From positions 1 to 9,221 of the forward strand of contig JBPCTQ010000330.1 of assembly GCA_051011595.1 (NCBI GenBank): DNA of 9,221 nt. Reading direction: 5' to 3'. The stretch's first letter is position 1; the number at the start of each line of letters is the position of its first letter. This document shows positions 1-6,118 of the stretch, piece by piece. This stretch comes from JAOUEE01 sp051011595 (GTDB taxonomy: Bacteria > Actinomycetota > Acidimicrobiia > Acidimicrobiales > SHLQ01). A model generated the notes under the pieces. It was not told the DNA's origin. It saw nothing but the letters and a program-made list of their open reading frames with translations, and ran no database searches. A program made the position numbers and the translations under genes.

Positions 1-1854
1 GCCGCCCGGTCGCGGATGCTGGCCCCACCCGAGCTGGTGGGCAACCTCGACCGACAACTCGACCTGCTGTCCAACCCGGCCGACGGGGCCACCGCCCGCC
101 ACGGCAGCCTGCGAGGCGCCATCCAGACCAGCTACGACCCGCTGCCCGACGACCTCAAGACGCTGTTCCGGTCGTTGTCCAACTTCTCGGCGCCGTTCGA
201 TCTCGAGCTGGCCCACGGGGCGGCCGGCACCAGCGATTTCGATCTCGACACCCTCGACCAGATCGGTCGACTGGTCGAAACCTCGCTGGTCGACGCCCGG
301 GTCGGAATCGACGGCACCACGTACTACCGCCTACTCGACTCGATCCGGGCGTTCGGGCTCGAACAGCTGGCCGAAACCGGTGAAGCCGAGGCGGTCGGCG
401 AGCGACACGTCCAGGCCGTCACCGACTTCGCGGTCTACATCACCGCCGAAGGCCTCAAGGCCTTCTCCCCCAGTGTGCTGAGCCGCATTCGCGATCGATT
501 CGTCCACCTCACCAACGCCATCGAGTGGTGCATCGACAACGACGATGCACCCGATCGGGCCTACACGCTCTTTGTTCCCCTGTACGGGCCCACTGGATCG
601 CGGGCCGAGGTGGCCGCCCTCGGGGCACGGATGCGTAACCGATGGTCACAGCCCGCCCCGCTGCAGGCCGAAGCCTTCGCCGTCCTCGCCACCGCCACCT
701 TCCTCGGCGGTGACTCGGTCGGCGCCGAACCCATCGCCGAGGACGCCATCGCCCACCCCGACGGCTCGTCACTGGCCAAGATGATCGGCCACCGGGTGTT
801 GGGTTTCATCGCGGCCGGCGACGGTGACACCCAACGGGCCATGGACGAGCTCCATCGAGCGGTGGAGTTGGCCCGGCCGTTCAGCGGGGCCTTCGCCCGT
901 GAGCTCACCGCCTCGTGGGGTGCCGTCATCAACGACCCCACTCGTAGCGAAGAGGCGCTGGAGGTCCTGGCCGCCACGGCGGCCACCGCAGCGGCCAACG
1001 ACGAACTGGTCACCGTCATGTGGGCCGATTCGGCGATCGCCAACCACCACGTGAGACTGGGCGATCTCGATGCGGCCCGACAGGCGGCCGAGCGGACCGT
1101 GAACGTGTCGACCGAAACCGGGTTCCCCTGGTCAGTGGGTGCATCCCACCGGATACTGGCACTGGTGCTGGCCCTCCAGGACGACTGGGAAGCCGCGGCT
1201 CCGCACCTGCGCACCGCCCTCGACGCCACCCTGGCGTCAGGCGACCTCGAGGGCGTAGTGGTCACCGCCCGTGCCGCGGCCGGGGCGGCGGCCGGAACCG
1301 GACGCCAAGAGCTGGCCGATGCCCTCTGGGCGGTGGTGCCCGCCGGTCGGGGCCGTCCCATCATCACGTCGTTCTTCATCGCCCAGGAAGAAGAAATGGG
1401 GCAGCGCCTGGGTCCGCCCACGGCCAAGGCGACCGCAGTGTTGATCGAGCGAGCCCGGGAGCTACTGGGACCGCCCTTCGGCGAGGAGTCCGTTGCCCAG
1501 CCCGCTCCCGCGGATGAAGCCCCGCTCGCATCGACCGACGCCGCCGGCACCATCTCGTTCGCCGATTGTGAGCTCGACCTCGACATGCGCGAGCTGCGCC
1601 GCGACGGCGAGCGAGTCCACGTCGAACCCCAGGTGTACGAGCTGTTGGTGTTCTTGATCGAGCGGCGGGGAACGGTGGTGGCCAAGAACGACATCCTCGA
1701 CGAGGTCTGGGGTGACCGTTTCGTGAGCGAGTCGGCTCTCACCTCCCGCATCAAGTCGGTGCGCAAGGCCACCGGCGACGACGGCCGCACCCAGGGTGTG
1801 ATCCGCACCGTGCACGGCCACGGCTACTCGTTCGTGGCCGACGTCGAGGCCTGA
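1..1854 (+). CDS. STAND/TPR transcriptional regulator with C-terminal OmpR-type DNA-binding domain (5' end cut off)
   Basis: The frame is open to the left window edge, so the start lies outside. The first visible Met (base 16) is preceded in frame by Ala-Ala-Arg-Ser-Arg, and this stretch resembles the end of an NB-ARC/STAND ATPase module (LxPxELxxxLDxxLxLL style). Numbering from that Met, residues 25-115 look like the winged-helix part that follows such ATPases (SYDPL; RLVETSLV; YRLLDSIRAF). Residues 120-480 are Ala-rich helical and TPR-like. Residues 511-610 are a Trans_reg_C domain, with PQVYELL, LDEVWGD, SRIKSVRKATGDD and the hallmark TVHGHGYSF. It probably binds DNA in response to a signal sensed by the STAND/TPR part; the P-loop itself would lie upstream of the window. 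In AfsR/SARP proteins this DNA-binding domain is N-terminal, so the order here is reversed. It is 34 bp upstream of the next co-directional gene, so it may control or be co-transcribed with it. The ligand is unknown. Confidence 0.85.
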   Translation, partial: AARSRMLAPPELVGNLDRQLDLLSNPADGATARHGSLRGAIQTSYDPLPDDLKTLFRSLSNFSAPFDLELAHGAAGTSDFDLDTLDQIGRLVETSLVDARVGIDGTTYYRLLDSIRAFGLEQLAETGEAEAVGERHVQAVTDFAVYITAEGLKAFSPSVLSRIRDRFVHLTNAIEWCIDNDDAPDRAYTLFVPLYGPTGSRAEVAALGARMRNRWSQPAPLQAEAFAVLATATFLGGDSVGAEPIAEDAIAHPDGSSLAKMIGHRVLGFIAAGDGDTQRAMDELHRAVELARPFSGAFARELTASWGAVINDPTRSEEALEVLAATAATAAANDELVTVMWADSAIANHHVRLGDLDAARQAAERTVNVSTETGFPWSVGASHRILALVLALQDDWEAAAPHLRTALDATLASGDLEGVVVTARAAAGAAAGTGRQELADALWAVVPAGRGRPIITSFFIAQEEEMGQRLGPPTAKATAVLIERARELLGPPFGEESVAQPAPADEAPLASTDAAGTISFADCELDLDMRELRRDGERVHVEPQVYELLVFLIERRGTVVAKNDILDEVWGDRFVSESALTSRIKSVRKATGDDGRTQGVIRTVHGHGYSFVADVEA

Positions 1855-1874
1855 CCGAATTCCGACCGACTGAC

Positions 1875-1880
1875 GAAGGA
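1875..1880 (+). promoter_or_regulatory. Ribosome binding site GAAGGA for the ADC-like gene
   Basis: GAAGGA lies 8 bases before the ATG at 1889 in the short gap after the regulator stop. It supports that start over any downstream Met. No convincing separate promoter is visible in the 34-bp gap, which favours read-through from the regulator gene. Confidence 0.7.
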
Positions 1881-1888
1881 CCGCACCG

Positions 1889-2695
1889 ATGTTCCGTTTC
1901 GACCCGGACAGCAGCTACGTGATGCCGGCCCACTTCGGGCCGCGACCCATGGATCCAAGGGCAAGCGGGTGGTACCACGACGTCACCGCCATGACGGTGT
2001 CGTTCCTGACCGATCGCGACCACCTGGCCCGCTACCTCCCCGAACCGTTCGAGGTGGGCGAGCAGGCCCGCGTCTCGGTCGTCTACGCCCGCAATCGCCA
2101 GGTCGACTGGCTGGCCGGTCACGGGTACAACATGATCGCCGTCAACGCCTCGGCGGTGTTCAAGGGCGCCAACGATCACGAGACCGGTGAGTTCACCCTG
2201 GTGATGTGGGAGAACCTCACCGATCCCATCCTCAGCGGACGCGAACTCCAGGGCATTCCCAAGATCTACGCCGACATCCCCGACCACAGCATCGTCGCCG
2301 GCGAGTGGCGAGCCACTGCATCACACTTCGGCCACACCATCGTCGACCTGTCCGTCAGCGAGCTCCGCCAACCGACCGACGACGAGATCGAGGCCGGTCT
2401 CGACGCCCAAGCGAACAGCACTCCCATGGGGTGGCGATACCTGCCCGGGGTGAGCGGCTTCGGCCGAACCACCAGTGAGGCCACGGCCTATCCGTCGGAG
2501 AACCACTTCACGTCGGTGCAGGTTGGCGACGGTCGCATCGACTGGCACCGACTGTCCTGGGAACAGAACCCCACCCAGTTCCACATCGTCAACGCCCTGG
2601 CCGAGCTGCCGCTGCTCGAGTACGAACCAGCCGTCGTCACCGAGGGCAGCACCAACCTGATCCTGTTCGATGACCTTCCCCGGGGCCTGTCGTGA
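1889..2695 (+). CDS. Acetoacetate decarboxylase (ADC) superfamily protein
   Basis: 268 residues, close to the usual ADC length of about 245-270. The family pattern is clear: a PEPFEV segment at 51-56 and GRELQGIPK at 117-125. This aligns with the segment of clostridial acetoacetate decarboxylase holding the Schiff-base Lys115 and its pKa-lowering neighbour Lys116. Here the Schiff-base lysine is kept as Lys125, but the neighbour is Ile126. By my hand alignment the acidic residue near clostridial Glu61 is also not kept (Val64). Known family members with altered sites act as aldolase-dehydratases or other Schiff-base enzymes, so true acetoacetate decarboxylation is doubtful. It is probably cytosolic: no signal peptide or membrane segment is seen. 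Its stop overlaps the GTG of the dehydrogenase gene, so the two are likely translated together and may act on successive intermediates. Family assignment is firm; the reaction is not known. Confidence 0.88.
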   Translation: MFRFDPDSSYVMPAHFGPRPMDPRASGWYHDVTAMTVSFLTDRDHLARYLPEPFEVGEQARVSVVYARNRQVDWLAGHGYNMIAVNASAVFKGANDHETGEFTLVMWENLTDPILSGRELQGIPKIYADIPDHSIVAGEWRATASHFGHTIVDLSVSELRQPTDDEIEAGLDAQANSTPMGWRYLPGVSGFGRTTSEATAYPSENHFTSVQVGDGRIDWHRLSWEQNPTQFHIVNALAELPLLEYEPAVVTEGSTNLILFDDLPRGLS

Positions 2696-3858
2696 CCATC
2701 GCCGAGATCGATCGGGTCCTCTACATCGGGGCCGGCACCATGGGCTGCGCCAACTCGTTGGTGGCTGCGGTGTCCGGGTACCAGGTGGTGCTGCACGACG
2801 CACGAGCCGAGAGCCTCGACGGTGTGCCCGACCAGCATGGAGGAGTCGCGGCCTTCCTGGTGGCCAGCGGCTACTGCACCGAGGTCGACGTCGCTGCGGC
2901 CCTGCCCAGAGTCACTCTCGAAGCGGACCTCTCGAAGGCGGTCCTCGGCGTCGACCTGGTGAGCGAGTCCATCCCCGAAGACCTCGACCTCAAGCGACGC
3001 GTGTTCGCCGATCTCGACGACCTTGCGCCACCGTCGACCATCCTCACCACCAACACCTCGGCCCTGCAGGTGTCCGAGATCGAGGATGCTGTCCGGCGCG
3101 GCGACCGGTTCGCCGCGCTGCACTCACATCTCGGCTCGCTGCTGGTCGACATCGTGGGCGGCCCGCGCACCTCCTCAGCCACCATCGACACGCTTCGTCG
3201 GTACGTGCTCAGTCTGGGAGCGGTGCCACTGGTGCTCGACAAGGAGCATCCGGGCTACGTCTTCAACGCGCTGAATGGGCCGCTCTTGGCGACCGCCCTA
3301 CACCTGCTGGTCGACGAACGGGCCGACCGCGACACCATCGACCGGACGTGGATGGTCGAACGAGGCGCACCGATGGGCCCGTTCGGGATGATCGACCTGT
3401 TCGGTATCGATGTGGTGGCCGGCGCCTGGCGCCGCCCCTCCGACGACCCGGCTCGCGAGGCGCTGCGCACCAAGGTGTCGCCGCTACTCGAGCAGTACGT
3501 GACCGACGCCGACCTGGGAATGAAGACGGGCAGCGGGTTCTACGAGTACCCCGATCCGGCCTACCAGGCACCGGCGTTTCTCACCGCCTCCGATGTCGAC
3601 GGGCCGACGGCCGATGCCCTCATGACCACGTTGGTCACGGGCGCCTTGTCGTTGGCCGCCAAGGGAGTGGCGTCACCCGACGACATCGACATGGCCTGGA
3701 TGGTCGCCACCAACCTCGACATCGGGCCGTTCGGCCTTCTCGATCAGCTGGGCTCCGAGCGCTTCCTCGCCATCATCGACCAGCAACTGGCCGACGGGTT
3801 GCTGACGGCGGAAGTAGCCGAAGCGGCCCGAACCCACTTGGCCGATCGACCGGCCTGA
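2692..3858 (+). CDS. 3-hydroxyacyl-CoA dehydrogenase-like protein with two C-terminal domains
   Basis: 388 residues starting at a GTG that overlaps the upstream TGA (bases GTGA). The N-terminal Rossmann domain has GAGTMG at 13-18, SESIPED at 91-97 and TTNTSAL at 119-125, as in the 3HCDH family that oxidises L-3-hydroxyacyl-CoA with NAD. The helical C-terminal 3HCDH domain appears twice: DRTWMVERGAPMGPFGMIDL at 217-236 is echoed by DMAWMVATNLDIGPFGLLDQ at 333-352. This duplication is seen in several bacterial 3HCDH proteins. The active site is not standard. Catalytic His is likely His144 and Asn192 fits the NAD-loop Asn, but the usual HFFNP run is absent, the loop is about three residues shorter, and the dyad Glu is replaced by Asp153. 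It may therefore act on an unusual hydroxyacyl or hydroxyacid substrate. The gene lies last in the + strand set, directly coupled to the ADC-like gene. Confidence 0.88.
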   Translation: MTIAEIDRVLYIGAGTMGCANSLVAAVSGYQVVLHDARAESLDGVPDQHGGVAAFLVASGYCTEVDVAAALPRVTLEADLSKAVLGVDLVSESIPEDLDLKRRVFADLDDLAPPSTILTTNTSALQVSEIEDAVRRGDRFAALHSHLGSLLVDIVGGPRTSSATIDTLRRYVLSLGAVPLVLDKEHPGYVFNALNGPLLATALHLLVDERADRDTIDRTWMVERGAPMGPFGMIDLFGIDVVAGAWRRPSDDPAREALRTKVSPLLEQYVTDADLGMKTGSGFYEYPDPAYQAPAFLTASDVDGPTADALMTTLVTGALSLAAKGVASPDDIDMAWMVATNLDIGPFGLLDQLGSERFLAIIDQQLADGLLTAEVAEAARTHLADRPA

Positions 3859-3871
3859 CCCACCGAGCCAT

Positions 3872-3883
3872 CGATCCGGATCG
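3872..3883. repeat. Perfect 12-bp palindrome between the convergent operons
   Basis: CGATCCGGATCG reads the same on both strands and lies 13 bases after the + strand stop. It has no loop, so it may simply be part of the 3' untranslated region or a protein site. It sits just before the hairpin at 3886-3900. Confidence 0.4.
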
Positions 3884-3885
3884 GC

Positions 3886-3900
3886 CTCGACTCTGTCGAG
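3886..3900. terminator. Candidate bidirectional terminator hairpin
   Basis: CTCGAC and GTCGAG form a perfect 6-bp stem around a 3-base TCT loop, directly against the - strand stop codon at 3901 and 28 bases past the + strand stop. It is the only clear hairpin in the 42-bp convergent spacer and could serve both operons. There is no T-tract on either side, so a classical Rho-independent mechanism is not demonstrated. Hairpins without T-tracts are commonly proposed as terminators in GC-rich actinobacteria. Confidence 0.5.
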
Positions 3901-4725
3901 TCAGCGCGGCCGGCCACCGGCGATGGTGAGGCGATGCATGATGCGACGGCTGGTGTAGTCGGGGACGGCGTAGTGCTGCAGGCAGCGGTTGTCCCACATG
4001 GTGAGCGTGCCGGGTGTCCACCGGAAGCGGCAGCCGAAGTCGGGGCGTTGGATGTGCTCGAACAGCATGTCGAGCAGGCGCCGGCTCTCGTCATCGGTCA
4101 ATCCATCGATACGAGTGGTGAAGTTGCCATTGACGAACAGCGCTCGCCGACCGGTCTCGGGGTGGGTGCGTACCACCGGATGGTGTTGGGCCGGGTACTC
4201 CACCCGCATGGCTGCCGGGTCGGCGTCGCTGTTGCCTCGGGCGATGGCCACGTCGAGCATCTTGGCCAGGTCGTGGGTGGCGGTGAGGTCGTCGAGCAAT
4301 CGCTGCATGGGTTCACTCAGCGCCTCGTAGGCGAGGTACATGTTGGACCAGCACGTGTCGCCGCCGACCGACGGCAGCAGCACCGACTGCAACATGGTGA
4401 TGCTGGGTGGTTCGGCCAGGAAGGTGTTGTCACTGTGCCAGGCGTCGGCTCCCTCGCCCGCCGGCGACTGCTGATCGAGCACGGTCATCTCCGGCACATC
4501 GGCGTGTTTGGGCCCGAACGGCGCCACGTCGATCTCCCCCAGCCGGCGGGCCAGCAACAACTGCTCGTGGGGTTCGAGGGCCTGCTGGGGCACGAACAAC
4601 ACCAGGTGATCGAGCAACGCCTGGCGCAGCGCCGCGATGTCGTCGTCGGTGGCCTCCCGCAGATCGATGCCCTCGACCACCGCACCCGTGGAGGTGGTCA
4701 GTGGAACCGCGCCGAAGCCGCTCAC
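3901..4725 (-). CDS. TauD/TfdA-family Fe(II)/2-oxoglutarate-dependent dioxygenase
   Basis: 274 residues, the usual size for TauD/TfdA enzymes, which couple 2-oxoglutarate decarboxylation to hydroxylation of a substrate such as taurine, 2,4-D or another acid. All key residues are visible. The iron triad is His97 and Asp99 (WHSDNTF) plus His251 in MWDNRCLQHYAV. Thr124 (GGDT) is in the expected 2-oxoglutarate position, and Arg265 in RIMHRLTIAG would bind the cosubstrate carboxylate. The N-terminus has the typical GAVVEGIDL strand and the VLFVPQQ segment. The start is a GTG whose bases overlap the TGA of the upstream gene (GTGA), which supports translational coupling; the next Met is at residue 80, so no other start fits. 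It is last in the six-gene operon. The substrate cannot be told from sequence: sulfonates, aryloxyacids and alkyl sulfates are all handled by this family. Confidence 0.92.
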   Translation of the reverse strand: MSGFGAVPLTTSTGAVVEGIDLREATDDDIAALRQALLDHLVLFVPQQALEPHEQLLLARRLGEIDVAPFGPKHADVPEMTVLDQQSPAGEGADAWHSDNTFLAEPPSITMLQSVLLPSVGGDTCWSNMYLAYEALSEPMQRLLDDLTATHDLAKMLDVAIARGNSDADPAAMRVEYPAQHHPVVRTHPETGRRALFVNGNFTTRIDGLTDDESRRLLDMLFEHIQRPDFGCRFRWTPGTLTMWDNRCLQHYAVPDYTSRRIMHRLTIAGGRPR

Positions 4726-5234
4726 GCCTGCTGGTCCAACTCGTCGAAACCCAGACCCACGAGGTGACTGCGGAGCTGGTCGGCCATGGTCGAACCGGCG
4801 TCACCCGACAACTGCTCGGCCACGTGGGGTGCACCGGCGGCAACCAACATGGGTCCCAGCCGGTTGGCCACCTGGCCCAACACCCACGGGAGCATCTCGC
4901 CATGGGCCGCCCGGTCGTACCCGATGAGGGTGTTGGTGCCGGCCATCTTGTCGACGTAGTGGTAGTGCGGGTCGTCGAGGAAGACGTCGAAGCGGATGTA
5001 CTCGTGGTCGTCGACCACACTCTCGATGTGGATCGACACCCCTTCGTCGGTGAAGCCACCTTCGGGAGAGTGTTCTTCGACCTCGGCCAGGTCGTCGCCG
5101 GAGTAGTAGTCGGCCAACGCCTCGGGATCGAGCCGTCGATACTCCACTCCCAGTCGCAGCACTCCGGCGTCGAGGTAGGTGGTGTGCTCGGCATCGGGGG
5201 CGATGGGAGCCACGTTGTACACCTGTCCGAGCAT
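4722..5234 (-). CDS. Unrecognised small protein with PHYHY motif, likely part of the pathway
   Basis: 170 residues from the ATG at 5234. An in-frame GTG at 5240 is possible, but AAGGAG (5242-5247) is one base from that GTG and seven from the ATG, so the ATG is preferred. I do not recognise a named family. No signal peptide or membrane segment is seen. The middle (about residues 65-95) alternates strand-like residues and ends in a conspicuous block: VSIHIES, YIRFDVF, then DDPHYHYVDK. His69, Asp83, His90 and His92 could bind a metal, though this is inference. The C-terminal half is helical (LPWVLGQVANRLGPML; MADQLRSHLVGLGF). It starts two bases after the stop of the degenerate amidohydrolase, and its own stop overlaps the dioxygenase start. 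This invariant-looking packing suggests a subunit or partner of one of these enzymes. It could also be a small enzyme in its own right. Confidence 0.8.
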   Translation of the reverse strand: MLGQVYNVAPIAPDAEHTTYLDAGVLRLGVEYRRLDPEALADYYSGDDLAEVEEHSPEGGFTDEGVSIHIESVVDDHEYIRFDVFLDDPHYHYVDKMAGTNTLIGYDRAAHGEMLPWVLGQVANRLGPMLVAAGAPHVAEQLSGDAGSTMADQLRSHLVGLGFDELDQQA

Positions 5235-5236
5235 GC

Positions 5237-6118
5237 TCACTCTCCTTGGTCGGCGGCTGATCCCAGCCTGGTGAAGACGGCTCGAGCCGTGTCGCGGGTG
5301 ACGGCGTGCACAAGCTTGTCATCGAACTCGGCCGCGCTGAACTGCTCGGCGGCCTGATTGTGCCCCGAGGTGGGGAACCCACTGCCGTACACCACCTTGT
5401 GGCGACCGGGTCCGGCGGCGAACGCCACCAGCTCGGTGGACCACCGTTTGGGCGGGTAGGTAGCCGTCCCGAGGTACACGTTGGAGAACTTGAGAGCCAT
5501 GGCGACCGCCTCCGTCACCCACGGCCACCCGGTATGAGAGAGCACGAATCGCACGGTCGGGAAATAGATGGCGGGCCGATCGATGCCGATGGGCCGGCCG
5601 CACTCGCTGGGGTAGCGGCCGCCCGAGGTTCCGGCCTGCATCACGAAGGGGACGTCCTCGGTGGCGCACAGGCTGTAGTAGGGGTAGTAGTCGGCGTGAT
5701 CGAAGGTGCGATCGAAGCTGTGCGTGTGCGTCATGAGCCCCACACACCACGGTTGGGCCAGAGCCGCGGCCGCCTGCTCGACGCCGGCCATCCCAGAGCG
5801 CGGATCGACACTCCACAGGCCCCGGAATCGATCGGGATGTTGGTGGTGGATCTCGGCCAGCTCGGCCGGTGCCGCCGTCACCGCCTCCCACCCATCGGAC
5901 TCGGCGTCCGCGCCGGGTTCACACACAGGCACGAGCACGGTGGCGAAACCCGCCGAGTCGAGGCGGGCCACCATGTCGTCAGGCGCGCAGAAGTCGTCGC
6001 CTGGCCGCCCAGCCTTGAGGGGCAGATCCTGGGCGTCGATGGCCCGTTGCCATGCCGTCCGGCGGGCGGGCAGAAAACTGTTGCACCAGTAGTCGACGGC
6101 GCCGGTCAGCGTGCTCAT
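5237..6118 (-). CDS. Amidohydrolase_2-family protein with missing metal ligands
   Basis: 293 residues with the TIM-barrel pattern of the amidohydrolase_2 (ACMSD-like) family. It has RFRGLWSVDPRSG at 97-109, YYPYYSLCATEDVPFVMQAG at 144-163, VRFVLSHTGWPW at 189-200, FSNVYLGTATYPPKRW at 211-226 and VVYGSGFP at 242-249. The metal-binding positions are mostly changed: the N-terminal HxH is Tyr10-x-Cys12, the strand-5 His is Gln161, and the strand-8 Asp (normally GSDFP or GTDYP) is Gly247. Only His195 remains. From memory, some actinobacterial relatives also lack the HxH, so this may be a known branch; the loss of the last Asp is an additional change. It may be metal-independent, non-catalytic or a structural partner of the other hydrolase in the operon. 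Its ATG overlaps the CoA-ligase stop (ATGA), and no clear Shine-Dalgarno is seen, so translation is probably coupled. Confidence 0.87.
   Translation of the reverse strand: MSTLTGAVDYWCNSFLPARRTAWQRAIDAQDLPLKAGRPGDDFCAPDDMVARLDSAGFATVLVPVCEPGADAESDGWEAVTAAPAELAEIHHQHPDRFRGLWSVDPRSGMAGVEQAAAALAQPWCVGLMTHTHSFDRTFDHADYYPYYSLCATEDVPFVMQAGTSGGRYPSECGRPIGIDRPAIYFPTVRFVLSHTGWPWVTEAVAMALKFSNVYLGTATYPPKRWSTELVAFAAGPGRHKVVYGSGFPTSGHNQAAEQFSAAEFDDKLVHAVTRDTARAVFTRLGSAADQGE
5242..5247 (-). promoter_or_regulatory. Strong ribosome binding site AAGGAG that decides the PHYHY gene start
   Basis: Read on the - strand, AAGGAG lies inside the end of the upstream amidohydrolase gene. Spacing is 7 bases to the ATG at 5234 but only 1 base to the GTG at 5240. 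It is the best Shine-Dalgarno sequence in the operon interior, so this protein may be made in larger amounts than its coupled neighbours. Confidence 0.7.

Noticed and set aside
561..1808. Long - strand open frame opposite the regulator
   Set aside because: The translation is low-complexity Ser/Arg/Ala-rich with no domain pattern, and the + strand has a recognisable regulator; this is a GC-rich antisense shadow.
3886..3900. Classical Rho-independent terminator
   Set aside because: The stem is perfect but there is no T-tract on either strand, so it is listed only as a candidate terminator.
2670..3929. 419-codon + strand frame over the 3HCDH-like gene
   Set aside because: Arg/Pro/Gly-rich with no motif, in a different frame from the clear Rossmann and 3HCDH motifs.
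3934..4767. + strand open frame opposite the dioxygenase
   Set aside because: The opposite strand has a full set of TauD catalytic residues; this frame lacks any family pattern.
5235..5240. GTG start at 5240 for the PHYHY gene, giving a GTGA overlap
   Set aside because: AAGGAG is only one base away from this GTG but seven from the ATG at 5234, so the ATG is preferred.
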